Positions 9,404 to 19,725 of a stretch of 64,000 nt of DNA are shown here, piece by piece. Below the pieces are notes generated by a model that did no database searches, had not been told where the DNA came from, and saw nothing but the letters and a program-made list of their open reading frames with translations. This stretch comes from Advenella mandrilli (GTDB taxonomy: Bacteria; Pseudomonadota; Gammaproteobacteria; Burkholderiales; Burkholderiaceae_B). The stretch covers positions 62,001-126,000 of the forward strand of contig NZ_JAENGP010000013.1 in the NCBI RefSeq assembly GCF_016595155.1, read 5' to 3'. The translations under genes and the position numbers were made by a program. How positions within the stretch are numbered: position 1 is the stretch's first letter; each line of letters opens with the position of its first letter.

Positions 9404-9955
9404 ATGGAAAATGAAATGATGGGAGCCGTGCAATGGCTGCTGCTTACATTGGCTTTGCCTGCAGTGGGATTGCCGGCTATTTTTATTATTGCCCTGGTGT
9501 CGGCCACCTTGTTGCCCCTGGGCTCTGAACCCGCGGTATTCGCTTATCTCAAGTTGTCGCCCGATATGTTCTGGGCTGCTATCCTGGTTGCAACGGTTGG
9601 TAATACGATTGGTGGTGTGGTGTCCTACTATATGGGGTATTGGGCCAAAAAAGGGGTGGATCACTGGAAAAAAACTCACCAGCATGCCGATGGACAGAAT
9701 GCGGCAGCCAGAGCTCAGCAAAGGCGTCGCAAGCAACAGAAACTGGGTGGCACCCATTTCAGGAAACTGGCGGTGTATGTAAGAAAAATGGGTCCCTGGG
9801 CCTTGTTGTTTTCCTGGTTGCCCATTGTGGGTGACCCGTTATGCAGTGTGGCGGGCTGGATGAAACTGCGCCTGTTGCCCTGTATTTTTTATATGGCCAT
9901 TGGCAAATTTGCCCGATATCTCATCATGACGGCAGTTTTATTACGTCTGTTTTAG
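9404..9955 (+). CDS. YqaA-family inner-membrane protein (DedA/SNARE-associated superfamily)
   Basis: Small polytopic membrane protein (183 aa) of the YqaA/DedA-like group, whose better-known relatives handle phospholipid scrambling or flux. Visible are hydrophobic segments (LPAVGLPAIFIIALVSATLL and others), the family segment GNTIGGVVSYYMGYWAKKG and the re-entrant-type motif SWLPIVGDPLCSVAGWMK. A basic, Gln-rich linker (about 110-125) sits in the middle. The open frame continues upstream, but the ATG at 9404 (MENEMMGAVQ) is the natural start. Precise function is unknown. Confidence 0.8.
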   Translation: MENEMMGAVQWLLLTLALPAVGLPAIFIIALVSATLLPLGSEPAVFAYLKLSPDMFWAAILVATVGNTIGGVVSYYMGYWAKKGVDHWKKTHQHADGQNAAARAQQRRRKQQKLGGTHFRKLAVYVRKMGPWALLFSWLPIVGDPLCSVAGWMKLRLLPCIFYMAIGKFARYLIMTAVLLRLF

Positions 9956-10050
9956 GATAAAGCCGGATTACGGTCATCAATGACGGGTTCTCCGCGTAAA
10001 ATAGGCGTTATCCTCAGATAAATTTCAAATTCATCCAGCCATTTATTAGT

Positions 10051-13000
10051 ATGAACGCACCTATTAATACCCAAATTTTGTCAGAAGCAGAGCAAACCGG
10101 CCCTGTCCGGCGTTTGCGTGAGATTCCTTATAATTACACCTCCTTTTCAGACAAGGAAGTGGTTGCCCGTTTGTTGGGCGGTGATGCCTGGGACCTGTTG
10201 TCCGATCTCAGGGGCGTTCGTAAAACGGGTCGCTCTGCCCGCATGCTGTACGAAGTCTTGGGTGATGTCTGGGTCGTTAGACGCAACCCTTACCTCCAGG
10301 ATGACCTGTTATCCAATCCCAAACGGCGTGGCCTGCTGATAGAAGCGCTTAACCACCGCCTGAACGAAATAAACCGTCGCCGGGAACCTTTAAACAAAGA
10401 AAGTGATAGCAAGGTACAGGAGCTTCTCAGACGTGCCCACAAGGCGGTCATCGAATTTGAAGCCGAGTTTGAGTATACCGAAACCCTGCGTGCCGAAGTG
10501 ATGCAGGAAATGGGGCGTATCACCCACAAGGACAATATCAAGTTTGACGGTTTGTCACGGGTTTCCCATGTTACCGATGCCACCGACTGGCGCGTAGAAT
10601 ATCCCTTTGTTGTCCTGACCCCCGATTCCGAACTGGAAATGGCCGCCCTGGTGCGTGCCTGTTTCGAACTGAAACTAACCATCATCCCACGAGGGGGTGG
10701 TACGGGTTATACCGGTGGTGCTATTCCCCTGTCATGGCGGTCGGCTGTCATCAACACCGAAAAACTCGACGCCCTGTCGGCCGTAGAATCCACGGTCTTG
10801 CCCGGGTTGCAAGAACCTGTCGCCACGATTCTGTCGGGTGCCGGTGTGGTTACCAAACGGGTGGCCGAGGCGGCGGAAGCGGCCGGCTTTGTATTTGCGG
10901 TAGATCCAACCTCTGCCGAGGCCTCCTGTATTGGCGGCAACGTGGCCGTGAATGCCGGTGGCAAAAAAGCGGTATTGTGGGGAACCGCCCTGGACAACCT
11001 GGCCTGGTGGCGCATGGTTGACCCTGATGGCCATTGGCTTGAAGTGACCCGTCTTGAACACAATATGGGCAAAATCCATGATGCCGCGCAAGTCCGTTTT
11101 GAAGTGAAATGGTTTGATGGCCGTTATGCACCGGGTAAAAAAGAACTGCGGACAAAAATTATCGATATCGAAGGCAGTGCTTTCCGTAAGGTGGGTCTGG
11201 GTAAAGACGTTACCGACAAATTTCTGGCCGGTTTGCCTGGTGTCCAGAAAGAGGGCTGTGATGGCCTGATCACCTCGGCACGCTGGGTGTTGCATCGCAT
11301 GCCCAAGCATACCCGCACGGTCTGTCTTGAGTTTTTCGGGCAGGCCCGCGAGGCGGTGCCCTCAATTGTTGAAATCAAGGACTACCTGGATACCGAAGGC
11401 CGTCAAACCGGCGCCATTCTTGCGGGCCTTGAACACCTGGACGAGCGTTATTTGCGGGCCGTGGGTTATGCCACCAAAAGCAAGCGTGATGCCTTTCCCA
11501 AGATGGTCCTGATTGGCGACATTGTGGGTGATGACGAAAATGCGGTTGCCGCAGCCACCAGCCAGGTGGTGCGCCTGGCCAATGGCCGCAGCGGAGAGGG
11601 TTTCGTGGCCGTCAGTGCCGAAGCACGCAAGAAATTCTGGGCTGACCGTTCCCGCACAGCCGCGATCGCACGTCATACCAATGCGTTTAAAATTAACGAA
11701 GACGTTGTGATTCCCCTTGATCGCATGGGTGAATACACCGAAAAAATTGAACGCATCAATATAGAATTATCCACCCGCAACAAACTCAAGCTGGTTGAAG
11801 CGCTTGAGGCTTTTCTTGAAACAGAATTGCCGGTGTACAAGCCGGAGGATTTTCTTGATGAGGAATTGACCCGTGCAGAAGTGATTGGCAGCCGCATTGA
11901 AGAGGCCCGTGATGTGCTGGGCTTGACGGCTTCCCGTTGGTCCTGGTTGCTGAACAATATGAATGACTCCCTGGCGGGCAGCCTTGATAAACTGTCCCTG
12001 CTGGGCATGGATGAGTTGATGGGAGTCCTGAAGCAGCGTTTGCAGGATCAGCCTGACTGCCGGATTTTTGATGTATTGCAAGACCGCACGATCCGCATTT
12101 CCTGGAAAAAAGAAATCCTGGCCAAAATGGAAGTGATTTTCTCAGGTGCCGACAGGGCTGCGGTCCTTACCGAGATGCAGGCGATTCATGATCGCGTCCT
12201 GAAAGGCCGGGTGTTTGTTGCGCTACATATGCATGCCGGTGACGGTAATGTGCATACCAATATTCCGGTTAACTCGGACAACTATGAAATGCTGCAGGAA
12301 GCCAATGAAACCGTTGCGCGTATTATGCAAATTGCCCGCGACCTGAATGGTGTGATTTCCGGTGAGCATGGCATTGGCCTGACCAAGCTGGAATTCCTGA
12401 CTGAAGCCGAACTGGCCCCGTTTCGCCAATACAAGCAGGAAATTGACCCTGAAGGGCGTTTCAATGCGGGTAAGCTGTTTGCGGGCGCTGACCTGCGCAA
12501 TGCCTGGACGCCCAGTTTCAATCTGTTGGGTCATGAATCCCTTATCATGAAGCAAAGTGATATTGGCGCTATTTCAAGCTCTATTAAAGATTGCCTGCGT
12601 TGTGGCAAATGCAAGCCGGTCTGTGCCACGCATGTGCCAAGGGCCAATTTGCTGTACTCGCCCCGCAACAAGATTCTGGCCACTTCCCTGCTGGTCGAGG
12701 CCTTCCTGTACGAAGAACAGACCCGTCGCGGTATTAGCTTAAAGCATTGGTCTGAGTTTGAAGACGTAGCTGAACACTGTACTTTATGCCACAAGTGTTA
12801 TAACCCCTGTCCGGTGGATATTGATTTTGGTGATGTCAGCATGAACATGCGGGCTGTCCTTAATCGCATGGGCAAGCAATCGGTGCGTCCTGGCAAAACA
12901 GCCGCGATGTTTTTTCTGAATGCCACAGACCCGACCACCATTAATGTGACCCGCAAGGTCATGGATATTGGTTACAAAGCACAGCGTTTGGGTAATGAAG

Positions 13001-13989
13001 TCCTGAATTCGGTCGCCAAAAAGCAAACCGCCCATCCACCTGCCACGGTTGGACGAGCCTCTTTGCGCGAAGAGATCATTCATTTCGTGAACAAGAAAAT
13101 GCCAGGTGGCTTGCCCAAGCAAAGTGCTCGTAAACTGCTGGATATCGAAGACAAGAATTTTGTGCCGATTATTCGTGATCCGCATAAAACCAGTGCCGAT
13201 ACCGAAGCAGTATTTTATTTCCCCGGCTGTGGTTCCGAGCGCCTGTTTTCGCAGGTGGGGCTGGCAACCCAGGCCATGCTGTGGCATGCCGGGGTACAAA
13301 CCGTACTGCCACCCGGCTATTTGTGCTGTGGCTATCCGCAACGCGGTAATGGCCAACTGGACAAGGCCGAACAAATCATTACCGATAACCGGGTTCTGTT
13401 CCACCGGATGGCCACCACTCTGAACTATCTGGATATCAAAACCGTTGTTGTTAGCTGTGGTACTTGTTATGACCAGCTTGAAGGCTACGAATTTGAAAAG
13501 ATATTCCCGGGGTGCCGCCTGATTGATATCCATGAGTATCTGCTTGAAAAAGGCCTGAAACTGGATGGGGCCACTGGCAAACGGTATATGTATCATGATC
13601 CTTGCCATACCCCCTTAAAGCTGCAGGACCCGATGAAAACGGTGAAGTCCTTGGTGGGCGACACCACCATCAAGGCCGATCGCTGTTGCGGAGAGTCTGG
13701 CACACTGGCGGTCAGCCGCCCCGATATTTCCACCCAGATCCGTTATCGCAAAGAAGAAGAGTTGCGCAAGAACTCGGCCGCCATGCGGGCCGATGGCTTT
13801 GCCGGAGAGGTCAAGCTGTTAACGTCCTGCCCCTCCTGCTTGCAGGGGCTGGCACGCTATCAGGGCGATATCGCCATTGATGCCGATTACATCGTGGTGG
13901 AAATGGCTCGTCACATGCTGGGTGAAAACTGGATGGCCGATTATGTCAACAACGCCAACACAGGTGGCATTGAGCGTGTTCTGGTGTAG
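10051..13989 (+). CDS. Giant FAD-linked dehydrogenase with Fe-S and CCG domains (DUF3683 type)
   Basis: Protein of 1312 aa combining several redox modules: a DUF3683 N-terminus (about 1-170), a GlcD-like FAD-binding domain (about 180-400, including [20 protein letters not shown]), the FAD-oxidase C domain (to about 820, with [12 protein letters not shown]), two 4Fe-4S motifs ([11 protein letters not shown] near 848 and [11 protein letters not shown] near 910), and a GlpC/HdrD-like tail with two CCG motifs (CCGYP near 1092, CCGESG near 1212). This architecture suggests oxidation of a 2-hydroxy acid such as lactate, glycolate or 2-hydroxyglutarate with electrons passed to quinone. The substrate cannot be read from sequence. 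It stands alone with its own terminator. The type is common in betaproteobacteria. Confidence 0.85.
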   Translation: MNAPINTQILSEAEQTGPVRRLREIPYNYTSFSDKEVVARLLGGDAWDLLSDLRGVRKTGRSARMLYEVLGDVWVVRRNPYLQDDLLSNPKRRGLLIEALNHRLNEINRRREPLNKESDSKVQELLRRAHKAVIEFEAEFEYTETLRAEVMQEMGRITHKDNIKFDGLSRVSHVTDATDWRVEYPFVVLTPDSELEMAALVRACFELKLTIIPRGGGTGYTGGAIPLSWRSAVINTEKLDALSAVESTVLPGLQEPVATILSGAGVVTKRVAEAAEAAGFVFAVDPTSAEASCIGGNVAVNAGGKKAVLWGTALDNLAWWRMVDPDGHWLEVTRLEHNMGKIHDAAQVRFEVKWFDGRYAPGKKELRTKIIDIEGSAFRKVGLGKDVTDKFLAGLPGVQKEGCDGLITSARWVLHRMPKHTRTVCLEFFGQAREAVPSIVEIKDYLDTEGRQTGAILAGLEHLDERYLRAVGYATKSKRDAFPKMVLIGDIVGDDENAVAAATSQVVRLANGRSGEGFVAVSAEARKKFWADRSRTAAIARHTNAFKINEDVVIPLDRMGEYTEKIERINIELSTRNKLKLVEALEAFLETELPVYKPEDFLDEELTRAEVIGSRIEEARDVLGLTASRWSWLLNNMNDSLAGSLDKLSLLGMDELMGVLKQRLQDQPDCRIFDVLQDRTIRISWKKEILAKMEVIFSGADRAAVLTEMQAIHDRVLKGRVFVALHMHAGDGNVHTNIPVNSDNYEMLQEANETVARIMQIARDLNGVISGEHGIGLTKLEFLTEAELAPFRQYKQEIDPEGRFNAGKLFAGADLRNAWTPSFNLLGHESLIMKQSDIGAISSSIKDCLRCGKCKPVCATHVPRANLLYSPRNKILATSLLVEAFLYEEQTRRGISLKHWSEFEDVAEHCTLCHKCYNPCPVDIDFGDVSMNMRAVLNRMGKQSVRPGKTAAMFFLNATDPTTINVTRKVMDIGYKAQRLGNEVLNSVAKKQTAHPPATVGRASLREEIIHFVNKKMPGGLPKQSARKLLDIEDKNFVPIIRDPHKTSADTEAVFYFPGCGSERLFSQVGLATQAMLWHAGVQTVLPPGYLCCGYPQRGNGQLDKAEQIITDNRVLFHRMATTLNYLDIKTVVVSCGTCYDQLEGYEFEKIFPGCRLIDIHEYLLEKGLKLDGATGKRYMYHDPCHTPLKLQDPMKTVKSLVGDTTIKADRCCGESGTLAVSRPDISTQIRYRKEEELRKNSAAMRADGFAGEVKLLTSCPSCLQGLARYQGDIAIDADYIVVEMARHMLGENWMADYVNNANTGGIERVLV

Positions 13990-14020
13990 GGGCTTCTAAA
14001 GCTTCTGGCTTGATCACAGG

Positions 14021-14048
14021 CAAGGGTTATAACAACCCTTGCCTTTTT
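14021..14048 (+). terminator. Terminator after the DUF3683 dehydrogenase
   Basis: Stem CAAGGGTT/AACCCTTG with a 5-base loop followed by CCTTTTT. The hairpin overlaps the last codons of convergent pxpA. Confidence 0.8.
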
Positions 14049-14770
14049 AATGCCTGGTGAATGTGTTGGGCAAAAGTGGCGGCACTGGGCTGGTCCCCGT
14101 GAATGCATAGGGTATCTGCGCGTATGGGTACTGGTTTGCCGGAAAGCGCAATAACATGGCCTTTTTCCAGCATGGTAATTAACTGCTGTATGGCTTGCCG
14201 GGGGTCGGTAATAATGGCGCCGGGCGTGCCACGGGGGGTAAGCGTGCCATCATCCTGGTAGCTGCGATCGGCAAATACCTCGTGGGCAACCTGCAGGCCC
14301 ATTTCCTGTGCAATGAATGCTTGCCGGCTGTTGGCCAGGGCATATAAAACCAGGGTGTCATCAACATCCAGCACGGCTTGTACAATCGCTTGTGAAAGGG
14401 CGTCGTTATTGGCGGCCATGTTGTAAAGGGCACCATGGGTCTTGACGTGATGCAGGCGGGTGCCCTGGGTTTTGGCTACCGCCGCCAGTGCACCAATTTG
14501 TACCACCACCAGGTCATAGGCCTGGTCGGGAGAAACGGGAAAAGCCCGGCGTCCAAAGCCGGGCAGGTCGTTCAGGCCTGGGTGTGCGCCAATATGTACA
14601 TGATGCTTAAGGGCGCTGGCTACCGTCTTGCGCATGATGTGGGCATCGCCACCATGAAACCCACAGGCAATATTGACTGAAGTGACGTGGGGCATAACCG
14701 CTTCATCGTTGCCCATGGTCCAGCCGCCATAACTTTCACCCATATCGCAATTGAAATCCAGTTTTTTCAC
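14027..14770 (-). CDS. pxpA: 5-oxoprolinase subunit A
   Basis: LamB/YcsF-family subunit (247 aa) of the PxpABC ATP-dependent 5-oxoprolinase, which opens pyroglutamate to glutamate. The N-terminal signature LDFNCDMGESYG, the ACGFHGGD segment and the HVKTHGALYN motif are present. I chose the GTG at 14770 because it has a good ribosome site (AAAGGAG, 9 bases upstream) and gives the usual short N-terminus; the ATG frames further upstream add unrelated residues. It is last in the pxpB-pxpC-pxpA order. Confidence 0.9.
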   Translation of the reverse strand: MKKLDFNCDMGESYGGWTMGNDEAVMPHVTSVNIACGFHGGDAHIMRKTVASALKHHVHIGAHPGLNDLPGFGRRAFPVSPDQAYDLVVVQIGALAAVAKTQGTRLHHVKTHGALYNMAANNDALSQAIVQAVLDVDDTLVLYALANSRQAFIAQEMGLQVAHEVFADRSYQDDGTLTPRGTPGAIITDPRQAIQQLITMLEKGHVIALSGKPVPIRADTLCIHGDQPSAATFAQHIHQALKRQGLL

Positions 14771-14851
14771 TGTGATGGCTCCTTTCTTTGGCAATTTGAC
14801 TAATTGTGTGAAGTTCTCCATCATAAACTTGCTTCAGGCGCAGATGGATGG

Positions 14852-15856
14852 TTAAAGGTAACATTGTGACAATCGCTGTGCAATGATTGCCAGCTGATTT
14901 TGCAAAGTCATGAATTTTTCTTCCCGATCAAGCATTAATGCCTGGGCTGACTCCAGTTCCACCAGGGAAAATGAGAGGTGCTCGCCGGGCAGCAATTGTG
15001 CCAGTACCGGCAGGTCGGCTGAAATAACATTGGCCATTTTGGGATAACCCCCTGTGGTTTGCCGGTCAGCCATCAGGATAATGGGGTTGCCATCTGGGGG
15101 GACCTGAATAGAACCGAATACCGTGGGTTCAGATAAAATTTGCAAGGGCGTGCATAAGGCCAGTGCGGCCCCTTGCAAACGATATCCCATGCGTTCGGAT
15201 TGAGGGGTGATCCTGAAGGGTGTATCAAGAAACCGTTCATGGGCTTGCCGGGTGAAATGATCCCAGTGATAGCCCTTGATGACCCTGATACCGATTTTTT
15301 TCTGCAAACCCAAATTGGCAGGAAGATAAATTTCAAGCTGCTTGAAAAAATCCTGTAGGGTTTGCCGGTGTTGGGGGGCCAGTGGTTTGTTGATTTGAAT
15401 GCAGTCCTGCTTTTGCAGTGCCCGCCCCAGATAGCCACCCAGCCGGTTTTTAAGGTCGGTGCTGCAACTGCCCATTCGTTCTGATAGCTTAAATCCGCCA
15501 TGGACGGCCAGGCAGGCACGAGCCATGGGTGGAAACTGGCCCTGCCTGAAATGCAGGGTTTGGCCGGCATGTAGCAGAAAAGGGCGGTTTAGCGGTATGG
15601 GTGTGTTGTTGGCAAAGGCGTGTACGGGCGCGCCGCTTAAAGCGATGCAGGCATCTTCTTCAAATAATAAGCTGGGACCGGTCAGGGTGATTTCCAGAAC
15701 CGCCTCTGAAGGCGAGTTGCCCACCAGTAAATTGGCCAGTCGCAGGCTGCTTGGGTTCATGGCACCGCCAACGGGTACGCCAATTGATTGAAACCGTTGC
15801 CTGCCTTCATCCTGAAAAGTGGACAGCAGGCCCGGGTTAATAACCTGGATGCTCAT
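14852..15856 (-). CDS. pxpC: 5-oxoprolinase subunit C
   Basis: Biotin-dependent carboxylase-like (KipA/PxpC) subunit, 334 aa. The N-terminus IQVINPGLLSTFQDEGRQRF and the GVPVGGAMNP segment are diagnostic, as is the later region IILMADRQTTGGYPKMANV. It forms a complex with PxpB and works with PxpA in cytoplasmic 5-oxoproline hydrolysis. Its start overlaps pxpB by 20 bases, indicating coupling. Confidence 0.92.
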   Translation of the reverse strand: MSIQVINPGLLSTFQDEGRQRFQSIGVPVGGAMNPSSLRLANLLVGNSPSEAVLEITLTGPSLLFEEDACIALSGAPVHAFANNTPIPLNRPFLLHAGQTLHFRQGQFPPMARACLAVHGGFKLSERMGSCSTDLKNRLGGYLGRALQKQDCIQINKPLAPQHRQTLQDFFKQLEIYLPANLGLQKKIGIRVIKGYHWDHFTRQAHERFLDTPFRITPQSERMGYRLQGAALALCTPLQILSEPTVFGSIQVPPDGNPIILMADRQTTGGYPKMANVISADLPVLAQLLPGEHLSFSLVELESAQALMLDREEKFMTLQNQLAIIAQRLSQCYL

Positions 15857-16577
15857 GGCGATTGTTCTTTAAATAAGTAAATGTTTCCTTGCTGATGGAC
15901 TTGAAACGAACCGTGTCGCCGGGGGTCAGTAATGAGTGGGGTGGGCGATCCGGATTGAACAGTGTAATGGGTGTTTTGCCAATAATGTGCCAGCCGCCCG
16001 GAGACGCCTGGGGATAAATGACCGTTTGCCGGTTGGCGATGGCTACTGAACCGGCTGCGATGGCCAGGCGTGGGGTGGCCAGGCGGGGCACATCCAGCTT
16101 TTGATCCAACAAGCCCATATAGGGCATACCAGGGGCAAAACCCAGCATGAAAACCCGCATGGCCCGGGAGGTATGCATGGTAATCAGCTGTTCAATAGTG
16201 CACTGGAGTTTTTTGGCTAGTAAATCAAGATCAATACCATATTCAGGGTCATAACAAACCGGGATTTCAACCGCCTGTTCCGGTCCCGACGTAGATGGGG
16301 TGGCTGGCTGGAGCAGCAATGAATCCAGGGCCTGGCAAAGTTTGTAAAAAGGCGCCTTGCCCCAGCAGGAAGGCTGGTAATGAATGCCCACGCAGTTGAA
16401 GGCGGGAACAATGTCGTTAATCCCGGGTAACCGGGCATTGGCAATGTTTTGGGCAGCCTGCAGGCAAAGTTGACTTACCTGGGTGCTAATGCCTTCATGC
16501 CTGAAGCGAATGATGATGCAGGTATCGCCTTCAGGCGTGAATTGCCAGTTTTTTTGATGAACGGGTGTCGGACTCAT
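15837..16577 (-). CDS. pxpB: 5-oxoprolinase subunit B
   Basis: KipI/PxpB-family protein (246 aa). The core has the family features FMLGFAPGMPYMGLLD, ATPRLAIAAGSVAIANRQT and the SPGGWHIIGKTP segment. The 5' end overlaps the end of phoR by 47 bases, which is long. The alternative is a non-ATG start further in, but the ATG at 16577 keeps the conserved FTPEGDTCIIIRF strand intact. The overlap suggests pxpBCA is read together with phoBR or from a promoter inside phoR. Confidence 0.9.
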   Translation of the reverse strand: MSPTPVHQKNWQFTPEGDTCIIIRFRHEGISTQVSQLCLQAAQNIANARLPGINDIVPAFNCVGIHYQPSCWGKAPFYKLCQALDSLLLQPATPSTSGPEQAVEIPVCYDPEYGIDLDLLAKKLQCTIEQLITMHTSRAMRVFMLGFAPGMPYMGLLDQKLDVPRLATPRLAIAAGSVAIANRQTVIYPQASPGGWHIIGKTPITLFNPDRPPHSLLTPGDTVRFKSISKETFTYLKNNRHEHPGY

Positions 16578-17868
16578 TAATAATGCTATCGGGGGGGAAG
16601 ATGATGCTGAAGGTGCTTCCCTGGTTGATTTCGCTGTCTATGACCAGTTTAGCATTATGCCGTATTACGATGTGTTTGGTAATGGCAAGGCCTAGCCCGG
16701 TACCGCCCGAAGCCCGTGAACGGCTTTTGTCAACCCGGTAGAAACGTTCGGTGAGGCGGGGAATATCCTGTTTGGCAATGCCCAGTCCGGTATCTTTGAC
16801 ACTGAAAACGGCATGGCCCTTGTCATCTTTGCGCCAGCTTACCGTAATGGTGCCGTCAGCGGGCGTATAACGGATGGCATTGGTCATCAGGTTGCTGATG
16901 GCCGAGGATATTTCAGTTTGCTGGGCATGAATGGCCAGCTCTTCGTCAATATCAAAAATGAATTTGTGTTTGCCTTTGGACAATGAATGGGCTTGTTGAC
17001 CGGCAGATTCAATTAACTGGGCAAGCACCAGCTTTTGCCCGCCGCTTGCCTGGGTGGATTCCAGGGTGGACAGGGTAAGCAAGTCGGCAACAATGGCCAG
17101 CATGCGCTGGGCCTGCTCATGCATGAGCGTTTCATATTGTTTGCGCTGCTCAGGAGAAACCGCTTCAGGGGGCAAGTCTTGCAGTGTTTCCAGAAAGCCG
17201 ATCAGTACGGTAAGCGGCGTGCGGATTTCATGTGAAACATTGGCCACAAAATCCTGTTGTGTGGTGCGTAGCTTTTCCAGCTGCGTGATATCCTGGCACA
17301 GCATCAGGATACCTTCCTCTGAATACTGGTTCAGGTCAAATTTAAGGCAACGGAACTGGCCGTCAGATTCCATGTGGGTGACAAACGATTGGCTCCAGTC
17401 GCGGTTTTGCGCATAGTCAAAAAACTCCGGTAAGCGGAGCAGGTTGAAAATATTATAGCCCTTGTCCTGCTCATAGCTCAGGCCCAGCATTTTTTCCGCC
17501 AGGCCGTTACACCATTCGATATGGAAATCGCGGTCAAGTGTGATAGCGGCGGCTGGCAAGGCCTGGGCGGCGGATAAAACGCTGTGGGACAGGTGTCTGA
17601 GTGCTTTTAGCTCATTGCCACGAAAACGCAGTAACTTGTAAAGTGGGGTGACAATATCGTCATATTTCCCAAGATCGGGAGAGGGCGGATTTTCGGCGTC
17701 TTTAGCCCATTTGACGGTAAGTCGAAAGTGCTTGTCTTCAAGGTAATAGTAAGCGGCAAAAATAAGCCCAAGAGAAATGATTCCCCAATAACCCTGTGCC
17801 AGGTATTGAATGCCAATGCAGAACAATATTGCGAAACAAAGCCATAGCAAAGGTTTTATCCATCTCAT
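16531..17868 (-). CDS. phoR: Phosphate-sensing histidine kinase PhoR
   Basis: Inner-membrane sensor kinase (445 aa) that controls PhoB in response to phosphate through the Pst/PhoU system. Order: two N-terminal membrane segments, a PAS-type domain (about 100-190), HisKA with the phospho-accepting histidine in ANVSHEIRTPLTVLIGFLET (about H213), then the ATPase with NAIRYTPADG, DTGLGIAKQD and GGTGLGLAI. I chose the ATG at 17868 (MRWIKPLLW) just before the first membrane segment. It lies downstream of phoB and overlaps pxpB at its 3' end. Confidence 0.92.
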   Translation of the reverse strand: MRWIKPLLWLCFAILFCIGIQYLAQGYWGIISLGLIFAAYYYLEDKHFRLTVKWAKDAENPPSPDLGKYDDIVTPLYKLLRFRGNELKALRHLSHSVLSAAQALPAAAITLDRDFHIEWCNGLAEKMLGLSYEQDKGYNIFNLLRLPEFFDYAQNRDWSQSFVTHMESDGQFRCLKFDLNQYSEEGILMLCQDITQLEKLRTTQQDFVANVSHEIRTPLTVLIGFLETLQDLPPEAVSPEQRKQYETLMHEQAQRMLAIVADLLTLSTLESTQASGGQKLVLAQLIESAGQQAHSLSKGKHKFIFDIDEELAIHAQQTEISSAISNLMTNAIRYTPADGTITVSWRKDDKGHAVFSVKDTGLGIAKQDIPRLTERFYRVDKSRSRASGGTGLGLAITKHIVIRHNAKLVIDSEINQGSTFSIIFPPDSIINESDTRSSKKLAIHA

Positions 17869-17972
17869 GATAATCAACCATCGGGCCTGACTGCCCAAAA
17901 TAACGTAAATGAAGGGTAAAGAACAGGCCGCCTTGTGGTCTGCCAAAAGGATTTTATCGCATTCTGCGGTAT

Positions 17973-18668
17973 TTATTGCGGGAGACGGGTGGTAAACCGA
18001 TAGCCGCTGCCACGTACGGTCTCAATCAGGCCATGATGTCCGGAAGGCTCAAGGGCCTTGCGCAAACGGCGAATATGGACATCAACGGTTCTTTCTTCAA
18101 GAAAAACGTGATCGCCCCACACCTGGTCAAGCAATTGACTACGGGTAAAGACGCGTTCCGGGTGCGTCATGAAAAAATGCAACAGGCGGAATTCGGTGGG
18201 GCCCAGGGGCAAGTTGTTGCCATTGCCGGTAATACGGTGAGAAACCGGATCCAGCTTCAGGCCGGCAATTTCAATTTCATCATCGGTTAATTGTGGTGCC
18301 CGGCGACGTAAAACCGCCTTGATGCGTGCCATGAGCTCTTTTGGTGAGAAGGGTTTGGTAATATAGTCATCGGCACCGCTTTCAAGACCTTCAACTTTAT
18401 CTTCCTCGGCACTTTTGGCCGTGAGCATAATGATGGGAATGTCTTTGGTTCGATCATCGGCTCGCAGGCTTCGGGCCATACTTAAACCCGACGCGCCAGG
18501 AAGCATCCAGTCCAGCAGGATCAGGTCCGGGAGCTCGGCATTAATCAGGATTTTTGCCTGTTCAGCGTCAAGGGCGCGTAAAACTTTATGCCCCGCAAAG
18601 GATAAATTGACGGAAATGAGTTCCTGAATTGCGGGTTCATCTTCTACTACTAGGATCGTGCTTGCCAT
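17973..18668 (-). CDS. phoB: Phosphate regulon response regulator PhoB
   Basis: OmpR-type response regulator (231 aa). The receiver domain has the phosphorylatable aspartate in LILLDWMLPG (about D53) and lysine in MLTAKSAEED. The winged-helix DNA-binding domain (LGPTEFRLLHFFMTHPERVF, VDVHIRRLRKALEP) follows. PhoB activates genes with Pho boxes under phosphate limitation. A Pho-box-like element lies about 75 bases upstream of its start, consistent with autoregulation. The Pho-dependent phn operon is about 10 kb away. Confidence 0.95.
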   Translation of the reverse strand: MASTILVVEDEPAIQELISVNLSFAGHKVLRALDAEQAKILINAELPDLILLDWMLPGASGLSMARSLRADDRTKDIPIIMLTAKSAEEDKVEGLESGADDYITKPFSPKELMARIKAVLRRRAPQLTDDEIEIAGLKLDPVSHRITGNGNNLPLGPTEFRLLHFFMTHPERVFTRSQLLDQVWGDHVFLEERTVDVHIRRLRKALEPSGHHGLIETVRGSGYRFTTRLPQ

Positions 18669-18743
18669 AATGAAGTAAAATTTAAAATGGTACCAATGTT
18701 AAAATGCAGTATTTATGTATAGCACCTATGGTATTGCTTAATT

Positions 18744-18761
18744 ATGTCATGTTTGTGACAA
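18744..18761 (-). promoter_or_regulatory. Putative Pho box upstream of phoB
   Basis: On the minus strand the site reads TTGTCACAAACATGACAT, matching 13 of 18 positions of the enterobacterial consensus CTGTCATAAATCTGTCAT with the correct 11-base repeat spacing. It is in the phoB-ubiE divergent region. Assignment is by sequence pattern only. Confidence 0.5.
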
Positions 18762-18786
18762 CTCTCCGTTTAAATAAGATTATTGT

Positions 18787-19554
18787 ATGAAACCTGATAC
18801 GAACCAAGAAAGCAGCGAAAACTCTACCACTCATTTCGGCTTTAAAACCGTTAGTGAATCTGAAAAGGCCGGCAAGGTGGCGGAAGTCTTTCATTCTGTG
18901 GCTGCCCGTTACGATGTCATGAATGATTTTATGTCGGCGGGGTTGCACCGGGTCTGGAAAGTATTCACCATTGGCCGTGCCAATGTTCGCCCTGGCATGA
19001 AGGTGCTGGATATCGCAGGTGGCACCGGAGACCTTGCCCTGGCATTTGGTAAAAAAGTGGGCGATACCGGAGAAGTCTGGCATACCGATATCAACAGCTC
19101 CATGTTAAGTGTGGGCCGGGACCGCCTTATCGACAAAGGCGTGGTTTTGCCGACCGCAGTTTGTGATGCCGAATACTTACCGTTTCCCGATAATTATTTT
19201 GATTGCGTTACCGTGGCCTTTGGTTTGCGCAATATGACCCACAAAGATCTGGCGTTGGCCGAAATGTTCAGGGTGCTCAAGCCGGGCGGAAAACTGCTGG
19301 TTCTTGAGTTTTCCAGGGTTTACAAACCACTGGAGCCTGCTTATGATTGGTACTCATTTAATATATTGCCCTGGCTGGGTAAAAAAATTGCCAGCGATGA
19401 AGATAGTTATCGTTATCTGGCCGAATCCATTCGCATGCATCCCGACCAGGAAACATTGGCTGACATAATGCGTGAAGTTGGCTTTGAGCGGGTGCAGTAT
19501 TTCAACCTGACTGCAGGCATTGCCGCTGTGCACGAGGGGATCAAACTGGGTTGA
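18787..19554 (+). CDS. ubiE: Ubiquinone/menaquinone C-methyltransferase UbiE
   Basis: SAM-dependent methyltransferase (255 aa) adding the C-2 methyl group in ubiquinone synthesis. The SAM motif is [16 protein letters not shown], and the UbiE signatures [20 protein letters not shown] and [16 protein letters not shown] are present. The C-terminus [13 protein letters not shown] is typical. It is followed by a Tim44-like gene and then ubiJ-ubiB, the usual betaproteobacterial neighbourhood. Confidence 0.96.
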   Translation: MKPDTNQESSENSTTHFGFKTVSESEKAGKVAEVFHSVAARYDVMNDFMSAGLHRVWKVFTIGRANVRPGMKVLDIAGGTGDLALAFGKKVGDTGEVWHTDINSSMLSVGRDRLIDKGVVLPTAVCDAEYLPFPDNYFDCVTVAFGLRNMTHKDLALAEMFRVLKPGGKLLVLEFSRVYKPLEPAYDWYSFNILPWLGKKIASDEDSYRYLAESIRMHPDQETLADIMREVGFERVQYFNLTAGIAAVHEGIKLG

Positions 19555-19725
19555 AACCAGCCGTGTCTGGGTCAACAATAAGGCAAAGCATGTTTGGTCG
19601 TAGTATTTTGAAACAACAGCCTTGACTTTTTAGCGGTTTTTACTTGTTAAAACGTTCAGCTTTTTGTAAGATTAGTCCATTCGCTTGCGAAAGCAGGCTT
19701 GGTTATATACAAGGAGCTGGTTTTA

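Noticed and set aside
12784-13608. Long open frame on the minus strand inside the DUF3683 dehydrogenase
   Set aside because: It lies opposite conserved CCG and Fe-S coding sequence and has no family-like features.
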